Assembly: GCA_963277665.1 (NCBI GenBank)
Contig: OY728159.1
Span: 1,021,033,343-1,021,097,342 of the forward strand
From: Viscum album
Lineage: Eukaryota; Streptophyta; Magnoliopsida; Santalales; Viscaceae
Direction of reading: 5' to 3'
DNA: 64,000 bases
Position numbers and translations under genes: made by a program. Positions 12,006-23,635 of this stretch are shown here, one piece after another (the first letter of the stretch is position 1; every line of letters starts with the position of its first letter). The notes beneath the pieces were generated by a model. That model searched no databases. It was not told the origin of the DNA and saw only the letters and a list, made by a program, of their open reading frames with translations.

Positions 12006-13045
12006 TGATGTCCCAGCTCTGGAATCCACCCAGAGGCGCACCGTACATGGTTGGTCACATGGCCTCAAGTGTATTTCCCCAAACGCCAGAGGCTACTGAC
12101 TAGAAATGAGGGCCTTGGGTGTGATAGTGGGGAAACAATGACCTCATTGGAAGAGTACATAGTGGAAGAGAAATAATAAACAACAAACAATAGAGGAAGC
12201 ATCAAATATCCAACAACGGTAAACAGCGGAAGTCCAAAATAATAAACTGGAGCACACACACATATATATGAAATGATGCATAATACATATGTCTAGGAAA
12301 ATAGCCAAACAAGTCACAATGATGAATACAATACCAATAGAAAGTGAAAAAGAAAACAGATAAGAAACTCTTCATCATCGCAAGCCTCGGCTTTGTCCCA
12401 TGCTCTCTTTCTCTAATGAAAGTCAAGTACCTGAAGTCAGAGGGTGCTTTCCCTTGTCTACGCCTTCAACAATATAATCTGTTTGGGCCCAAAAGCATGA
12501 CCCAAACAGGGTGTGAGACTAAATCTCAGTAGGAAACCACCCGGAGATCTGTGCCTAACAGTTAGTGAGCATATGGCATGTAATAGTACAATAAGAAGTA
12601 ACAGAAAGTAGTAATAGGATGATAAAAAACAGTAAACAATCCATAGATTATCAAGAAGTAGTGAAGTAAATAGCTAACCAAAAACTAGAATCCCCCTAGG
12701 AAGTACTCATAGCCATCCCCTCTGGTCCTATCCAAAACAATCCGACAACCCTCTGGGTTGTGCACTTAGCCTAACCCCTCTGGTTTGGTCATACAAAATT
12801 ATAAGAATCTCTAGGGAAGCTCGCTCGTTCAATTCCCCTTATAGTCTAGTGTAGTTAGGGGCTCTCTGAGGAAGATCATGCGATCTAACCCTCTTGTATC
12901 CCTAAGTTCTAGAAACTCTTTTAGGTACTCACTCGGTCAATCCTCCTATAGTCTTAGGTCTATCACAGACTCTTTGAGGAAGCTTGCTCGACCAATTCCT
13001 CCTCTATCCTAGAATGGTTTAAGGAAATTCAAACAAGTAAATACT
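12006..13045 (-). repeat. Ty3-B 5' LTR, truncated
   Basis: Matches 3865-4905 through shared landmarks: CCCAGAGGC near the start, ATAAACTGGAGCACACAC, GTTTGGGCCCAAAAGCATGA, and the GACTCTNTGAGGAAG repeats. The match stops at about 13045 in mid-repeat. The following sequence belongs to Ty3-A gag. The missing 1.1 kb includes the LTR promoter end, so the element could not be transcribed normally from here. Confidence 0.85.
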
Positions 13046-13788
13046 TCTTTAAAGTCTTAAGACTTAGAGAACTCCTTTTCTATCTTGATAGTGCATGAGA
13101 CAATATCTCCGTACGATGAGAAGGATTGTGAGACTAATTATCAATGGAGAAATGGTTTTAACCCATCAAAGAATAAATAAATATTACTCATTGGGTTACA
13201 TATATAATCTGCTACATGCCTTGATAACCTTCTAAAGTTAGCCTCATACTTTGCGACATTCTCATCCTCCTTTTGCCTCAGACTCAGAAATTGTCTTTCT
13301 GTATCTCCTCAATCGTCATGAAGAAAGTATTTTTCCAATAAAATCTCTTTAAACATCCTTCATTCCATTTTTGATACTTCTTCATCTTCCTTTGTGTTTT
13401 GGATTAAAGACCACCATTGATTTTCATCTCTCGTGAGGTGATAAACTGTCATGACAACTTTTTCCCTTATGCTACTCCCCAAATCCTGAAATATTTTCTC
13501 TAAGGGAAATATATATTGCTTGACTACAAATGGATTTGTAGTCAAATTGAATTTTGTTGGTTGTTTCTTCATGAATCTATCTAGCATTGATCCTCCACGT
13601 TGTGGATCAGGGTGCTCCATATGGGTAAGGTTATTATTCATAACCTGAGTGAGTTGTCCCAGTATTGTGATAAGCTGATCAACACCAGTTGCATCACCAT
13701 CTCCACTATAATTATCTTGAGTAGGAGTGAAAACCCTACATGGATTATATGCATTGATACAATTTCCATTCCTTCCACTAGTCGCCAT
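13046..13788 (-). pseudogene. Ty3-A gag N-terminal part
   Basis: Starts with ATG at 13788 (MATSGRNGNC) and runs open for 142 codons to 13360, with a capsid core motif (MTVYHLTRDENQWWS, where other gags have A-R-W-W). After a frame change it continues as RQFLSLRQKEDENVAKYEANF and FFDGLKPFLH to about 13141. The rest of gag, the protease and the start of RT are absent. The gene resumes only at 3864, so a deletion together with the Ty3-B insertion separates the two parts. The gag class fits a chromovirus and agrees with the pol at 1281-3864. Confidence 0.8.
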
Positions 13789-14274
13789 TTCTAAACAATG
13801 GTATTCAGTAGATTAGTTTATGAACCGCAATATATAATTCAGAACCTGTAAAACACATAACATAAAGTGAACAGTTTGTGGATATAATCTATAATCATAA
13901 AAAAAATTCCTTGAGGAAGTATATACCCATAAATCCTTCATAGTTTTTTGTATATAAAATGTTAATTATCTTAAGCATATCCCCTAGGAGTTTCATAACC
14001 AAGAGTGCAGCAAGGCTCATTGTCCTGCATCATTTCTCGTTCGAGTCTAGTGCAAAGTGGTGTTTTTGGTTGTTACCCCTAGGTACATCTATGCCAGAGC
14101 TGCCTCTACCTACTCATATCGAGACAGGGATTTATTGCTTTGAAAACTCATAAAATATCTACAGTACCAAAATTTTTGGATGTTCTTCTAATCTAATACT
14201 CAATGTCTATCTTAGGGTAGTGTTCTCTAATCAGAGTTTTTCTAAATATTGATTTCAAGGGTTATATTAAACTT
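13789..14274 (-). other. Ty3-A leader between primer-binding site and gag
   Basis: About 490 bp of AT-rich sequence between the primer site and the gag ATG. No open frame or repeat that I can recognise. Its position is what is expected for a 5' untranslated leader. Confidence 0.55.
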
Positions 14275-14286
14275 CCTATGATACCA
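14275..14286 (-). promoter_or_regulatory. Primer-binding site of Ty3-A
   Basis: Minus-strand TGGTATCATAGG, one more variant of the initiator tRNA-Met primer site. It lies two bases from the sequence TATAAC at 14289 that I take as the LTR edge (TG changed to TA). Confidence 0.7.
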
Positions 14287-14288
14287 AC

Positions 14289-14958
14289 TATAACTCTCCA
14301 ACCCCAGTTACCCAGAGTCGATGCATTATTACATAACATTGTCATGATACAAGGAATCATGCCCTAAAAGACCGATCAATTTAGTAGCCCTGAAAGTACT
14401 AGATACATTCATAAGTTTTACATTACATCATGAAACAAAAACATCAACAACATTTTTTCTCCTTTTGAACACACTTATATCCTTATCCTATCCTTGCAAG
14501 TCAACCATAAAATACTTCTTCACATACTGGGAAAAATAAAACATATAAATGGGTGAGCTCTGATGCTAAGGATAACAATATAGAGGAAACTTTCATAAAT
14601 AATCATAAAGGTGTAAGGAAATGTATAAGACTAAAAAAATCCTTTTGAACTTAAACTTCATCATAATATGGAAAATATAAAATCAAATAATTCCATTTAC
14701 TTATTCACATGGATATTTTATTAGTCAAATAATCACATGAAATATCAATAGACACTTTAATAATGATGGAATGCATAATGCCAGACTTCATAACCACATA
14801 GTCAATGCCTTGTGCCAAGACTAAAAATAAGGTTTTGTCAAGGCCTTGTGCCAAGACACTAGTTTGTCTCATCAGACCTACCGATGAATCGAGGAGCTAT
14901 AGCAGGCTCCACCTGTCACTTACAATGTCCAATTCATTCCTTATATGAAAAGGTTTAA
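14289..14958 (-). repeat. Ty3-A 5' LTR, inner (U5) piece
   Basis: The LTR begins just after the primer site and runs until CACTA-1 interrupts it at 14959. It continues at 42533. Together the two pieces make about 3.73 kb. The section contains a short duplication of CCTTGTGCCAAGAC (about 14811-14865). I infer LTR identity from position between primer site and transposon, because no second U5 copy is inside the window to compare. Confidence 0.7.
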
Positions 14959-15240
14959 CACTATAACAAATCCTCTGTTTAGCGACGGTAAACCTTTTTT
15001 TAAAAGCGTTTCACAGCGGTTTATAATAAACCACCGCGAAACATTATTTTTTTAATAGCCCGACCCTTCCCCCCACCCCGACCCTCCTCACCCAGATTCC
15101 CCCGGCCCCCCACTTCCCCCGTAACCCCAACACCCCGCAACCCCGGTGACCCTGCGAACATGGCGACCCCAACCCAGCCATGACCCCGGTGACCCCGCGA
15201 CCCGGGCGACCCTACTTCAACAGCGACCTATATGAAACCC
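14959..15240. repeat. CACTA-1 left terminus and C-rich subterminal segment
   Basis: The first 90 bases hold the TIR and one inverted-repeat unit (CAGCGGTTTATAATAAACCACCGCG). The next 180 bases, 15055-15240, are strikingly C-rich (runs of CCCC and CCCCCC, with CCCCGGTGACC and CCCGCGACC repeats) in an otherwise AT-rich region. A diverged version of the same layout occurs at 53175-53425 and 59090-59345. Confidence 0.8.
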
Positions 15241-16105
15241 TATGGTTTGAAATTCTTATATAGAACATTATGCCCATAAATATATGATGATATTCAAATA
15301 TAGTGATCTATTCCAATGGAAACATGTTGAAATAATTATATATATGGCTATTCCCAATGGATGAAACACTTATATAGACGAATATTCCATGTTTTTTTAA
15401 TTTTTTCATGGTTTATTATTATTGTTGGCATGGTTGTGTAATAAAATCAGAGATAATATGACATGGTTCTGTATTAGGATGATTCGTGTATTGTGTTTAT
15501 TGATTAATTAATATTCATTCTTATCCCGTTACTATGTACAATATATATCCAACTTTTTTTATATGAATAATGGTGTTGGCCTAATAAGTTTTACTCACAA
15601 CCTACTCATCTCAACATTTTGAATCCTAACAGATTTCATGGATGTAGGATTCAAAAAGGTAAGGAGACCTTTATGTTAATTTTTTTCATATAGGATGGGT
15701 TAGATTTTGGAGAAGTGATTGAAATGGGGATTGGGATAGTGGACTTTTGTGTCGCTATTTGAAACACATAGTCTTTTACTCTATATTACAACCATAAATA
15801 AATTCATTTTAATCACATCACATCATCTCATTACATTATTCCATTATTATTTATTGGATTATTTAGTTGGATTTTTTTGTTTACATGTTTTATTATATGG
15901 TTTACTCTACGGATATTTATTTTATTATAGTTATTTATATTGATTTTTTCACTTCTATATAACTACATACCCGAGGGTATGGTCTCCCCACTATAAATAT
16001 CACACTCATTTCTAGTCAATGGCCTATGGAATATGGTTAGGAATGCATGAGGTCCCATAAAAACTTGATTTGGCCACATGAGAGAGTGATGGATTGGGGG
16101 ATATA
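15241..16105. other. CACTA-1 5' non-coding sequence
   Basis: AT-rich with no recognisable gene. Between 15230 and 15390 a few related phrases recur (TTATATAGA, TTCCAATGG, ATGGTTTGAAA). A short open frame at 15749-15943 encodes a tyrosine- and leucine-rich peptide with no family I recognise and is probably chance. Confidence 0.5.
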
Positions 16106-16740
16106 GAAAAGTGGTATCAAAGAATCATGTTTTAATTTCTATTACATTACTACTTTTGGAAAGTTATAAGAGATACTAGGATGTCTCAAGACATAGCAAT
16201 GAGCTTCTGAATAGGAGTATCTTGCCAATGTATTGGGGAAATATGTGTTCATATGGACGGGATTGGTTCTTATGTTATTTTATTGAAAAAGTTGATGTTA
16301 TTTCACCTTGGGTGATTTGTAATTTGTGTGATGGTGTTATTTAGTGATGAATTTTGATTCTTGATATTTATACTCATGGCCCAGAATGGTGTTAAATGAG
16401 TATTCATGCATTATGATAGGCACATAGGAATGTATATATTGACATTCATTCTTCATGGTAGGGACATATTTATTCCATGTTCTATGTTCTTTCCTTTATG
16501 ATGTGTTTTGATAAACCTACTGTATCTAATAAATGATTTATTCTCCCAAGCCTTTAATATTGAGAAATGGATTTGTTTTTCATGAATAAATATTATGGAA
16601 CCCTTCACCTTTGTAATTATTACCGAAAGATGAATCGAGTCTTAGTAAAGAACAAGTTTCGATTGCCTTAGACTTGTGATATGTTTGATCAGTTGAAAGT
16701 GAATAACTGGTTCTCAAATATTTATCACCATTCTAGTTTT
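16106..16740 (+). pseudogene. Captured gypsy fragment: primer-site-like motif and RT piece
   Basis: At 16110-16125 the sequence AGTGGTATCAAAGAATC looks like a retroelement primer-binding site. At 16619-16735 the plus strand reads YRKMNRVLVKNKFRLP, a stop, then CDMFDQLKVNNWFSNI, which matches the Ty3 RT segment (DYRKLN...[11 protein letters not shown]...FSKI). No RT core or LTR follows. It lies upstream of a gag-like piece, the reverse of the normal order. Confidence 0.55.
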
Positions 16741-17439
16741 CACTAGCTAATAATAATAGAGTTTGATATATTATAGATTTTCTTCCAGAGTAGATTTGGA
16801 CATTAAAAGTATATTTCTATGCCTTTTGTTCTAAAAAATGATCCCATAATTTTTATAGTGTTGAACAACATTATATTCCATGATTATCCTGATTCATTTT
16901 AGTGGTATTTGAGTATGACATATTAGTTTAATATTAAACTGAGGAGCATCGTGTGAGTCATTTGAGTCTAGTTTTGGAAATTTTTAGAGATCAATCTTTT
17001 ATCCCCCTATTATCTTGTCTCATATACATGTTCTCAGGTTTCAAAAATGTATTCATGGTTTGCGCCTAGAAACCCATCCCACAAAGCCAAATAATTTACA
17101 TCACAATTTATCCCCCTATTATCTTGTTTCAACTCCTCTCCAATCTGTATTTTCAAAATGAGGTTCACACTTATTGAAGGTGGTATTTCATAATTACTTA
17201 TAAAAAATGGTTGTTTAAAACAAAAAGTAATTTTGGTTTCATTAGTGTGTTCCTTGTATAATTTATACTTTTTTATTTTATTCTAACTTTCATATAGAAT
17301 AATTAGCCTTTATTTTGATTATTTAATTGATATAGTTCATTTATATGTTATTGTTGTCCACTGTAATTTTCAAAAAGGATTCTTTAGTTCTTATTCCGAC
17401 CTATAGTACGTATTGATTTGTTTATGTTAAATCATTTTC

Positions 17440-18140
17440 AATCACAGACACCATCATAGGATTCTTGAATCACTATCTTCCTTCATTAAGTGTTTTTCAA
17501 GGGTCAGTGGAAGCAGTTAGGTAGTTGGAACAAATTGAGGTGATCCTCAGTTATCTTAGGGAACCTGATACTTTGTGGGTGAGAATTTTTTAGAACTGGA
17601 TTTATAGTTTTAGTAGAGTCTTGTGGGATTCACTGGTACCTTCTTAACTTCATGAATGTATGAATTGGAATCTCGTCAAGATTGATTTTTTAATGGTTAT
17701 TTCCTAAGGGAATGAATGTAGAGAAATATACTGAGCTCATGAGACTTTTTATTAGTGACAAATCAATATGGGAGTATGTAAATAAATTTCAAGGATTGGT
17801 ATATATTCTCCAAATATAGGGGTCATCAATTATGATAAAGATCATTTCTTTGGTTATGGTCTTCACCCAGACCTTGGTACATCTCTACTTTCTTTGGGCA
17901 TAACATCCATTTTGGAGGTTGTCACTAGGGACATGTGAATGGAAGCTAAATATTCTTGGAAATCGATGGTTGTTCATTCCTTAGTTTTATTAGGGGTGCA
18001 ACAAATTAATAGTGGGAATGAAGAGAATCCAATGTGCAAGGAGTAGAGGCAGGATGGACCATAGCATGATGAAAAGGCCCATTCTTATAGAAAGAGATCA
18101 TCCATTTTGTGCTTCCAGTTTATGGACTTTGAGGAATTCT
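17440..18140 (+). pseudogene. Captured gypsy gag fragment
   Basis: With frame changes, the plus strand reads a gag-like series: DTLWVRIF, a capsid stretch equivalent to the EKYTEFMRL...SVREYVNKFQGL region (17710-17800), then GYGLHPDLGTSLLSLGITSI and EVVTRDM...MEAKYSW (17860-17970). The last part fits the end of a gypsy capsid domain. It stands alone, without nucleocapsid, protease or LTR. It is likely a fragment picked up by, or inserted in, CACTA-1 before decay. Confidence 0.55.
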
Positions 18141-18416
18141 GAGACCCATTTCTTGATATATCCTTGAATTTGTCTCTATTATGGAAATTTTTTTCTTCAT
18201 TATTTGTTTTTGATGATGGGGTTATAGAATATGTATCATGTTTGATAAATTTTTACAGGTGTGGTTTTGGGATGTTTGATTGTTGAAATTATTTTTGAAT
18301 TTTGGTAGTTTTCATTTAGATTTTTTTAATGATTACTTTTTTGAATATATTATTTTATTTTTTTAATTCTATTTTATGAAATTCCTTGTTTTTTTTGTAG
18401 GCACATTTTGATATAC

Positions 18417-21041
18417 ATGGATAAAAGATGGATCACATTACCGAGGAACACACCTCAGTATGTTAAGGGTTGAATGAGTTTTTAGATTTTGCAATTTCTA
18501 ATCTATCCATTGAAGGGAGAGTAAAATGTCCACGTCCTAAATGTAAATTTAGAACATTGTTGAAGAGAGATGAGGTTTATGAACATTTAATACTGAAGCA
18601 ATTCCCTTCTCAATGTTTGTGTTGGATTTGGCATGGAGAATCGAACGTTACAAAAAGATTGAGCACTGATGTTAATCCGCAGAATGAGTTCCCAAGTTCA
18701 CCGACAATGGAAAATGAAATGCAAAACCTAATAAATGATGCATTCAGCACTGCAAGACACCACTATCAGCATCAAAAAATATCAAAACAACCAGAAGAGG
18801 GTGCTACAAATTTCAATGTGACAAGTGATGTTTTTGAGAATGTAACACAGGCAGATCAAGATTGTCACATATCATTGGATCCTCCTCTTGATTATGTGGA
18901 GCCAAATGTAAGAGAAAACTTCACTGAGGAAAATGTGTTTCATGATTTAGTTGATGATGGAAATCAAGAGTTGTATCTTGGGTGTTTGTAATATTCAAAG
19001 ATTTTATTTCTTCTGAAGTTGTACCATATCAAATTTCTATGTGGAATTACAAATAAGTCAATGTCCATGATATTGGAATTGATTCGTGATGTATTTCCTG
19101 AAGCAAAAATCTCAAAATCTTTTTCTGATATGAAAAAAGTTGTTAACAAGATTGGTCTGAATTATACTAAAATACATGCATGTCCCAATGATTGTATACT
19201 ATATTGGGGAGAGGATTGAAGTAGAAAGAATTGCAAGAAATGTTCTTCTTCTAGATGGTAGGAAAATGGTGATGTTGGAAGTCTGAATGAACATAATTTC
19301 ATGTAGAAGAAGGAAAGCAGAACACCTAAAAAGGTTTTGCATTACTTTCCTTTGAAGCCTCGATTTCAAATATTATTCATGTCATCAAAAACCGCCGAAC
19401 ACATGAAGTGGAATTATGTAGATAATAAAAATGATGGGTTAATGAGACATCCATAAGATTCCCAATCGTGGAAGACATTTGATTCATTACATCTCGATTT
19501 CTCAGCTGATCCTAGGAATGTTCGATTGGGATTTCTTGCCGATGGATTCAACCCATTTGGGACTTTGAGTACCAATTATAGCATTTGTCCAGTTTTTTTG
19601 ATCCCTTATAATCTACCTCCATGGATGTGTATGCAACAAATATATTTTATCCTTTCGATGATTATTCATGGAAAACAAATTCCTGGAAATGATATTGATG
19701 TATACTTGTAGCCTTTGATTAACAAATTGCATGAGTTATGGAGCAACAGTGTTGAGACATTTGATGCTTCTTCTAAAACAATGTTCAAAATGCATGCTTC
19801 TTTAATGTGGACCATTAGTGACTTCCCTGAGATTGAGAATTTATCTGGTTGGAACACTTACACGGGTTTTGCTTCTACCGTTTGTAACTTTTCTTTTGAA
19901 CCCAAACGGCTACCTCATAGTAGAAAATGGTGTTTCTTGTGTCATCGAATATTTCTCAATTCATCTCATAGATTTCGGCTGAACAGATCAAAATTTAATG
20001 GTTCAATGGATCATAGACCACCTCCAAAGTTGTTCAATGGTTTTGAAATATTGACACAGTTTGAAAATGTTGAAACAAAATTTGGGAAGGTTTATCATTT
20101 TAATGATAGTGGAAAATGGGTATGAAGTGCATCGTCAAGCGAAACCGGAATGCAACAATGGAAGAAAAAGAAGTATATTCTTAAAACTTCCATATTGGGA
20201 ATTTAATTTGTTGCAGCATAATCTTGATGTGATGCATATTGAGAAGAATGTTTGTGAAAATTTGATTTTCACATTTCTTAATGAGCATGTAAAGTCTAAG
20301 GATCATCTCAATGCTCACAAAGACTTACAAGTAATTAACATAAAACACGATCTTTGGCCATATGAGAATGAAAAGCATCCTCCAGCAATTTTTTCAATGA
20401 AAAATAGTGATAAAGGTACATTCCATAGAATGTTAAAGAATGTTAAGGTATCTGATGGGTATTCAAGTAACATCTCGAGGTGTGTTGACTTGAAGAATCA
20501 TAAGTTACATGGATTGAAAAGCCACGATTCACATATTTTGTTACAACAGTTACTACCATTGGCATTGTGTACATTATAACCTGAAAAAATTACTGTTGTT
20601 GTACTCCAGTTCTGCTTATTTTTCAGAAAACTATGTGAGAAATCTCTATATCCATTTCAGCTTAACAACCTCCATGAGAGGTTTGTATTGACCCTTTGCG
20701 CAATAGAGATGATCTTTCCTCCATACATTTTTACTTAAATTTTTCATTTAACTGTGCATTTGGTTGAGGAAGCTAAATTAGGAGGCCCCGTTCATTATCG
20801 ATGGATGTATCCAATTGATAGGTACTTTATTTATATGTTTTCCAGTTAAGTAAACAATTTTTGGTACTTAATTAAATGAAGAATTATGTTTATTTTATTG
20901 CACAGATATCTTGGGCATTTAAAATCATACATGTGAAATAAAGCTAAGCCAGAAGGATCAATTGCTGAAGGATATGTGGCTGAGGAGTGTCTTACCTTTT
21001 GTTCTCGATACTTGGATGATATTGAGGCAAGATTTAATCGA
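18417..21041 (+). pseudogene. CACTA-1 TNP2 transposase, 5' part (interrupted by CACTA-2)
   Basis: The ATG at 18417 gives MDKRWITLPRNTPQYVKG, the start of the transposase-associated domain. A one-base frameshift near 18470 then leads to NEFLDFAISN and CPRPKC. The transposase core follows: ELYLGC, stop, LLKLYHIKFLCG (18970-19040), KIHACPNDCILYW (19170-19210), LGFLADGFNPFGTLS (19526 on), YNLPPWMCM and GNDIDVYL, stop (19709-19711), ETFDASS, then after a frameshift near 20130 LPYWEFNLLQHNLDVMH and NVKVSDGYSSNIS. A DUF4218 domain (LLPLALCTL, then TVHLVEEAKLGGPVHYRWMYP) runs to 20819. An intron with GT and AG borders lies at about 20820-20906, then YLGHLKSYM to ARFNR. The gene is cut at 21041 by CACTA-2. 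Several stops make it non-functional. Confidence 0.88.
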
Positions 21042-21400
21042 CACTACTGGAAATATCACCTATACCCACAGTTTTAAACCGTGGGTATAGCCCTTAAAAC
21101 CGTGGGTATAGGATATACCGACGGTTTCAAAAACAGTGCGCTGCAGTGGCGTCGCAATAGGTCTATACCCATGGTTTTCTGAAAACCATGGGTATAGCCC
21201 ACTAATATTTCATCTTACCCACGGTTCTGATAAACCGTGGGTATACATCTATACCCACAGTTCTGTAAACCGTGGGTATACATTTTAAAAGCAGAGCATA
21301 TATACCCACGGTTAAGAACCGTGGGTATAGATTGTTTCACAACAGCATATATACCTATGGTTTATATAACCGTGGGTATATATGGTTTACCTGGAAACAG
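21042..21400. repeat. CACTA-2 left subterminal hairpin array
   Basis: At least six inverted-repeat units of the form TATACCCACGGTT, 4-8 spacer bases, AACCGTGGGTATA, packed head to tail. Arms are 12-16 bases with few mismatches. Units are visible at about 21056-21088, 21098-21130, 21163-21197, 21219-21244, 21250-21280, 21300-21330 and 21352-21382. CACTA subterminal repeats are known binding sites for the element's own proteins; that role is assumed here by family. Confidence 0.85.
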
Positions 21401-22760
21401 AAGCACAGCTCACACAGTTCACCCAGAACCCAAAAACAGAAGCAGACAAAAGGAATCTCAATGGAATCTCACCTTGATCCTTCAAACCAGAATGCAAAAT
21501 CCAAGATGCCCAAAAATGAATTAGACAAAGGAATCTCACCTTGATCCTAGAAACCAGAATGCAAAAGCCAAAATGCAAACCAAAATGAAAAAAAATGGAA
21601 TCACAATGCATTGTTTCTACCTATTAAAACATTAGAAGAGCTTGCCAAACCAGAATAGAATATCAAAACAAAACTGACCCTACAAGAAAGTGTGCATTAA
21701 ATTCTGAAATACAGAATAGAAAATGGAGTACCAAAACAACAAAATTGAACTTGTATTACTAATTAAAACTACAATAAAGTGTGATAAAAACCAAAATTGA
21801 ACCTACATTACAAATGAAAATTTTCTTACCAAAACATAACTAGAATTAAATTCTGGAAACTAAATGCATTGAAAACCCAAAACATATAACTGGAATTTTC
21901 TTACCGTAATAGAATATCAAAATGGAATCTCAATGCATTGTTTTCATTACTAATGAAAACTTCAAGAAAGTGTGCTAAAAACCAAAACTGACCCTACACT
22001 ACAAATGAAAATTATCTTACCAAAACATAACTGAAATTAAATTCTGGAGTATATAATTTGGCTAGTGCTAGATCCATGATCTGTAAAAAAAAATACAGAC
22101 ATACACCCATAAAAACAGAATAGAATACCAAAACAACAAAATTGAACTTGCATTACTAATGAAAACTACAAGAAAGTGTGATAAAAACCAAAACTGAACC
22201 ACATTACAAATGAAAATTTTCTTACAAAAACATAACTGGAATTAAATTCTGGATTATATAATTTGGCTAGTGCAATGCAACATCAGACCATCAAGAGTCT
22301 AGATCAGACATCCTTTAAAATGAAACAGAATCTGTGCAATGCATGATGAAAACCCAAAACAGAATGAAACATCATACCATCAAGAAAGTGAAATCAGGCA
22401 GAGAAAACATAGCAATTGATATGAAACATCAATGAATGATGATCAATGCATGATGATCTGTTTCATTTTTTGTGAGTAAAGTTTGCATAATCAGGCAGAG
22501 AGGAGACAGAATGAAACATTAGACCATCAAGAGTCTAGATCAGACATCCTTTAAAATGAAACAGAATTTGTTTCATCAATGCATAATCAGGCAAAGTCTA
22601 TATCATCAATGCATGATGATCTGTTTCATTTCTGTGAGTCAAGTTTACATAATTAGGCAGAGAGGAGACAGAATGAAATATCAGACCATCAAGAGTCTAG
22701 ATCATACATCCTTTAAAATGAAACAGAATCTGTGCAATGCATGATGAAAACCAAAAACAT
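21401..22760. repeat. Internal repeats in CACTA-2 3' region
   Basis: Two repeat families alternate. One, about 130 bp, includes AACAAAATTGAACTTG, AAAGTGTGATAAAAACC and CATAACTGGAATTAAATTC (copies near 21730, 21950 and 22125). The other includes CAGACCATCAAGAGTCTAGA, CATCCTTTAAAATGAAACAG and TGCATGATGAAAAC (copies near 22282, 22524 and 22680). The first 150 bases have a third pair, CTCACCTTGATCCT followed by AAACCAGAATGCAAAA, about 70 bp apart. Open frames in the block are chance. Confidence 0.75.
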
Positions 22761-23635
22761 ATATTCACCCAGCAAATTCCAATCATCTCTAGCCTTCGAA
22801 TTCCCTCCAATCTTGGAGAATCACAAAAAAACATAGCAATTGATATGAATAGAATAAAGTGAAATCATTTCTCATAGCAGGTAAATAGATAATCTCAAGA
22901 TACAGCAACAGATCTTAGAAAACCATCAATACTGATTTTAATCAGTTATAGCAGAAAAAATACATGTCACCGGAAAACAACTAACCAAACCAGTTCATAA
23001 ACAATCCCAAGTCCATCAGCTGAAACTCAGAAACAAACCAAGAGAAACTATCAATCCAAATCAGAAGGTCCTAAAACTCAATCTGCAATCTAGAAGAAGA
23101 TCCTTTCTATGCATAAACAGAAAGTCCATAATCATGCTCTTCATCCCCAATAAGGTCCCCCTGACAGATCAACCAAAATCTAGACCACCGCATAAAGTGA
23201 GAGCAGCCAACCGGATCACAACAGAACAGTCTCAACCCTTCTAGATTGTAAAAACAACAATAATCAATGAATTATGACCTGAATGTATTCAGAATAGAGT
23301 AAAACCATATATAAAACAAGAATCAGTTCCATCATTAACCAACACAAAGAACCTATCAAGTTTACAAGACATTCTATAATTGAGTGTATGCATATTCCAA
23401 GTATAAATACCCCCAGAAATTTGAACGTTAACAATGTTGCTGATATCTATAGAGGATGCCCAAATATCTCTATATCTTTTTTGGAATTCAATGAAGCTTC
23501 AGCCAACTTACTCCTGGCCTATTGAAGTGATTTAGGCAACGTCATCATTTGGTCGACCAGTTTGATAGGTTCGTTTTCGCTACCTATAATATACAGTACA
23601 GAGTGGTTGTGGGGATTTCAGACAAGTAGAAAATA
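22761..23635. other. CACTA-2 3' region, no recognised gene
   Basis: A-rich sequence with no long open frame on either strand. The last 150 bases may already belong to the LINE remnant that follows, but I cannot show it. Confidence 0.4.

Larger units (their letters stand above)
3865..13045 (-). mobile_element. Ty3-B: nested chromovirus (Tekay/Del type), 5' LTR truncated
   Basis: A minus-strand Ty3/gypsy element made of a 3' LTR (3865-6020), polypurine tract, pol, gag, leader, primer-binding site (11988-12000) and a truncated 5' LTR (12006-13045). It lies inside the RT region of Ty3-A. The five bases before its left end (AAGTT, 3860-3864) are the expected target duplication, but the matching right copy is gone because a deletion removed the outer 1.1 kb of the right LTR. 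Gag and pol carry several stops and frameshifts. The integrase core ([15 protein letters not shown]) and the chromodomain-like end place it with Tekay/Del chromoviruses. Confidence 0.9.
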
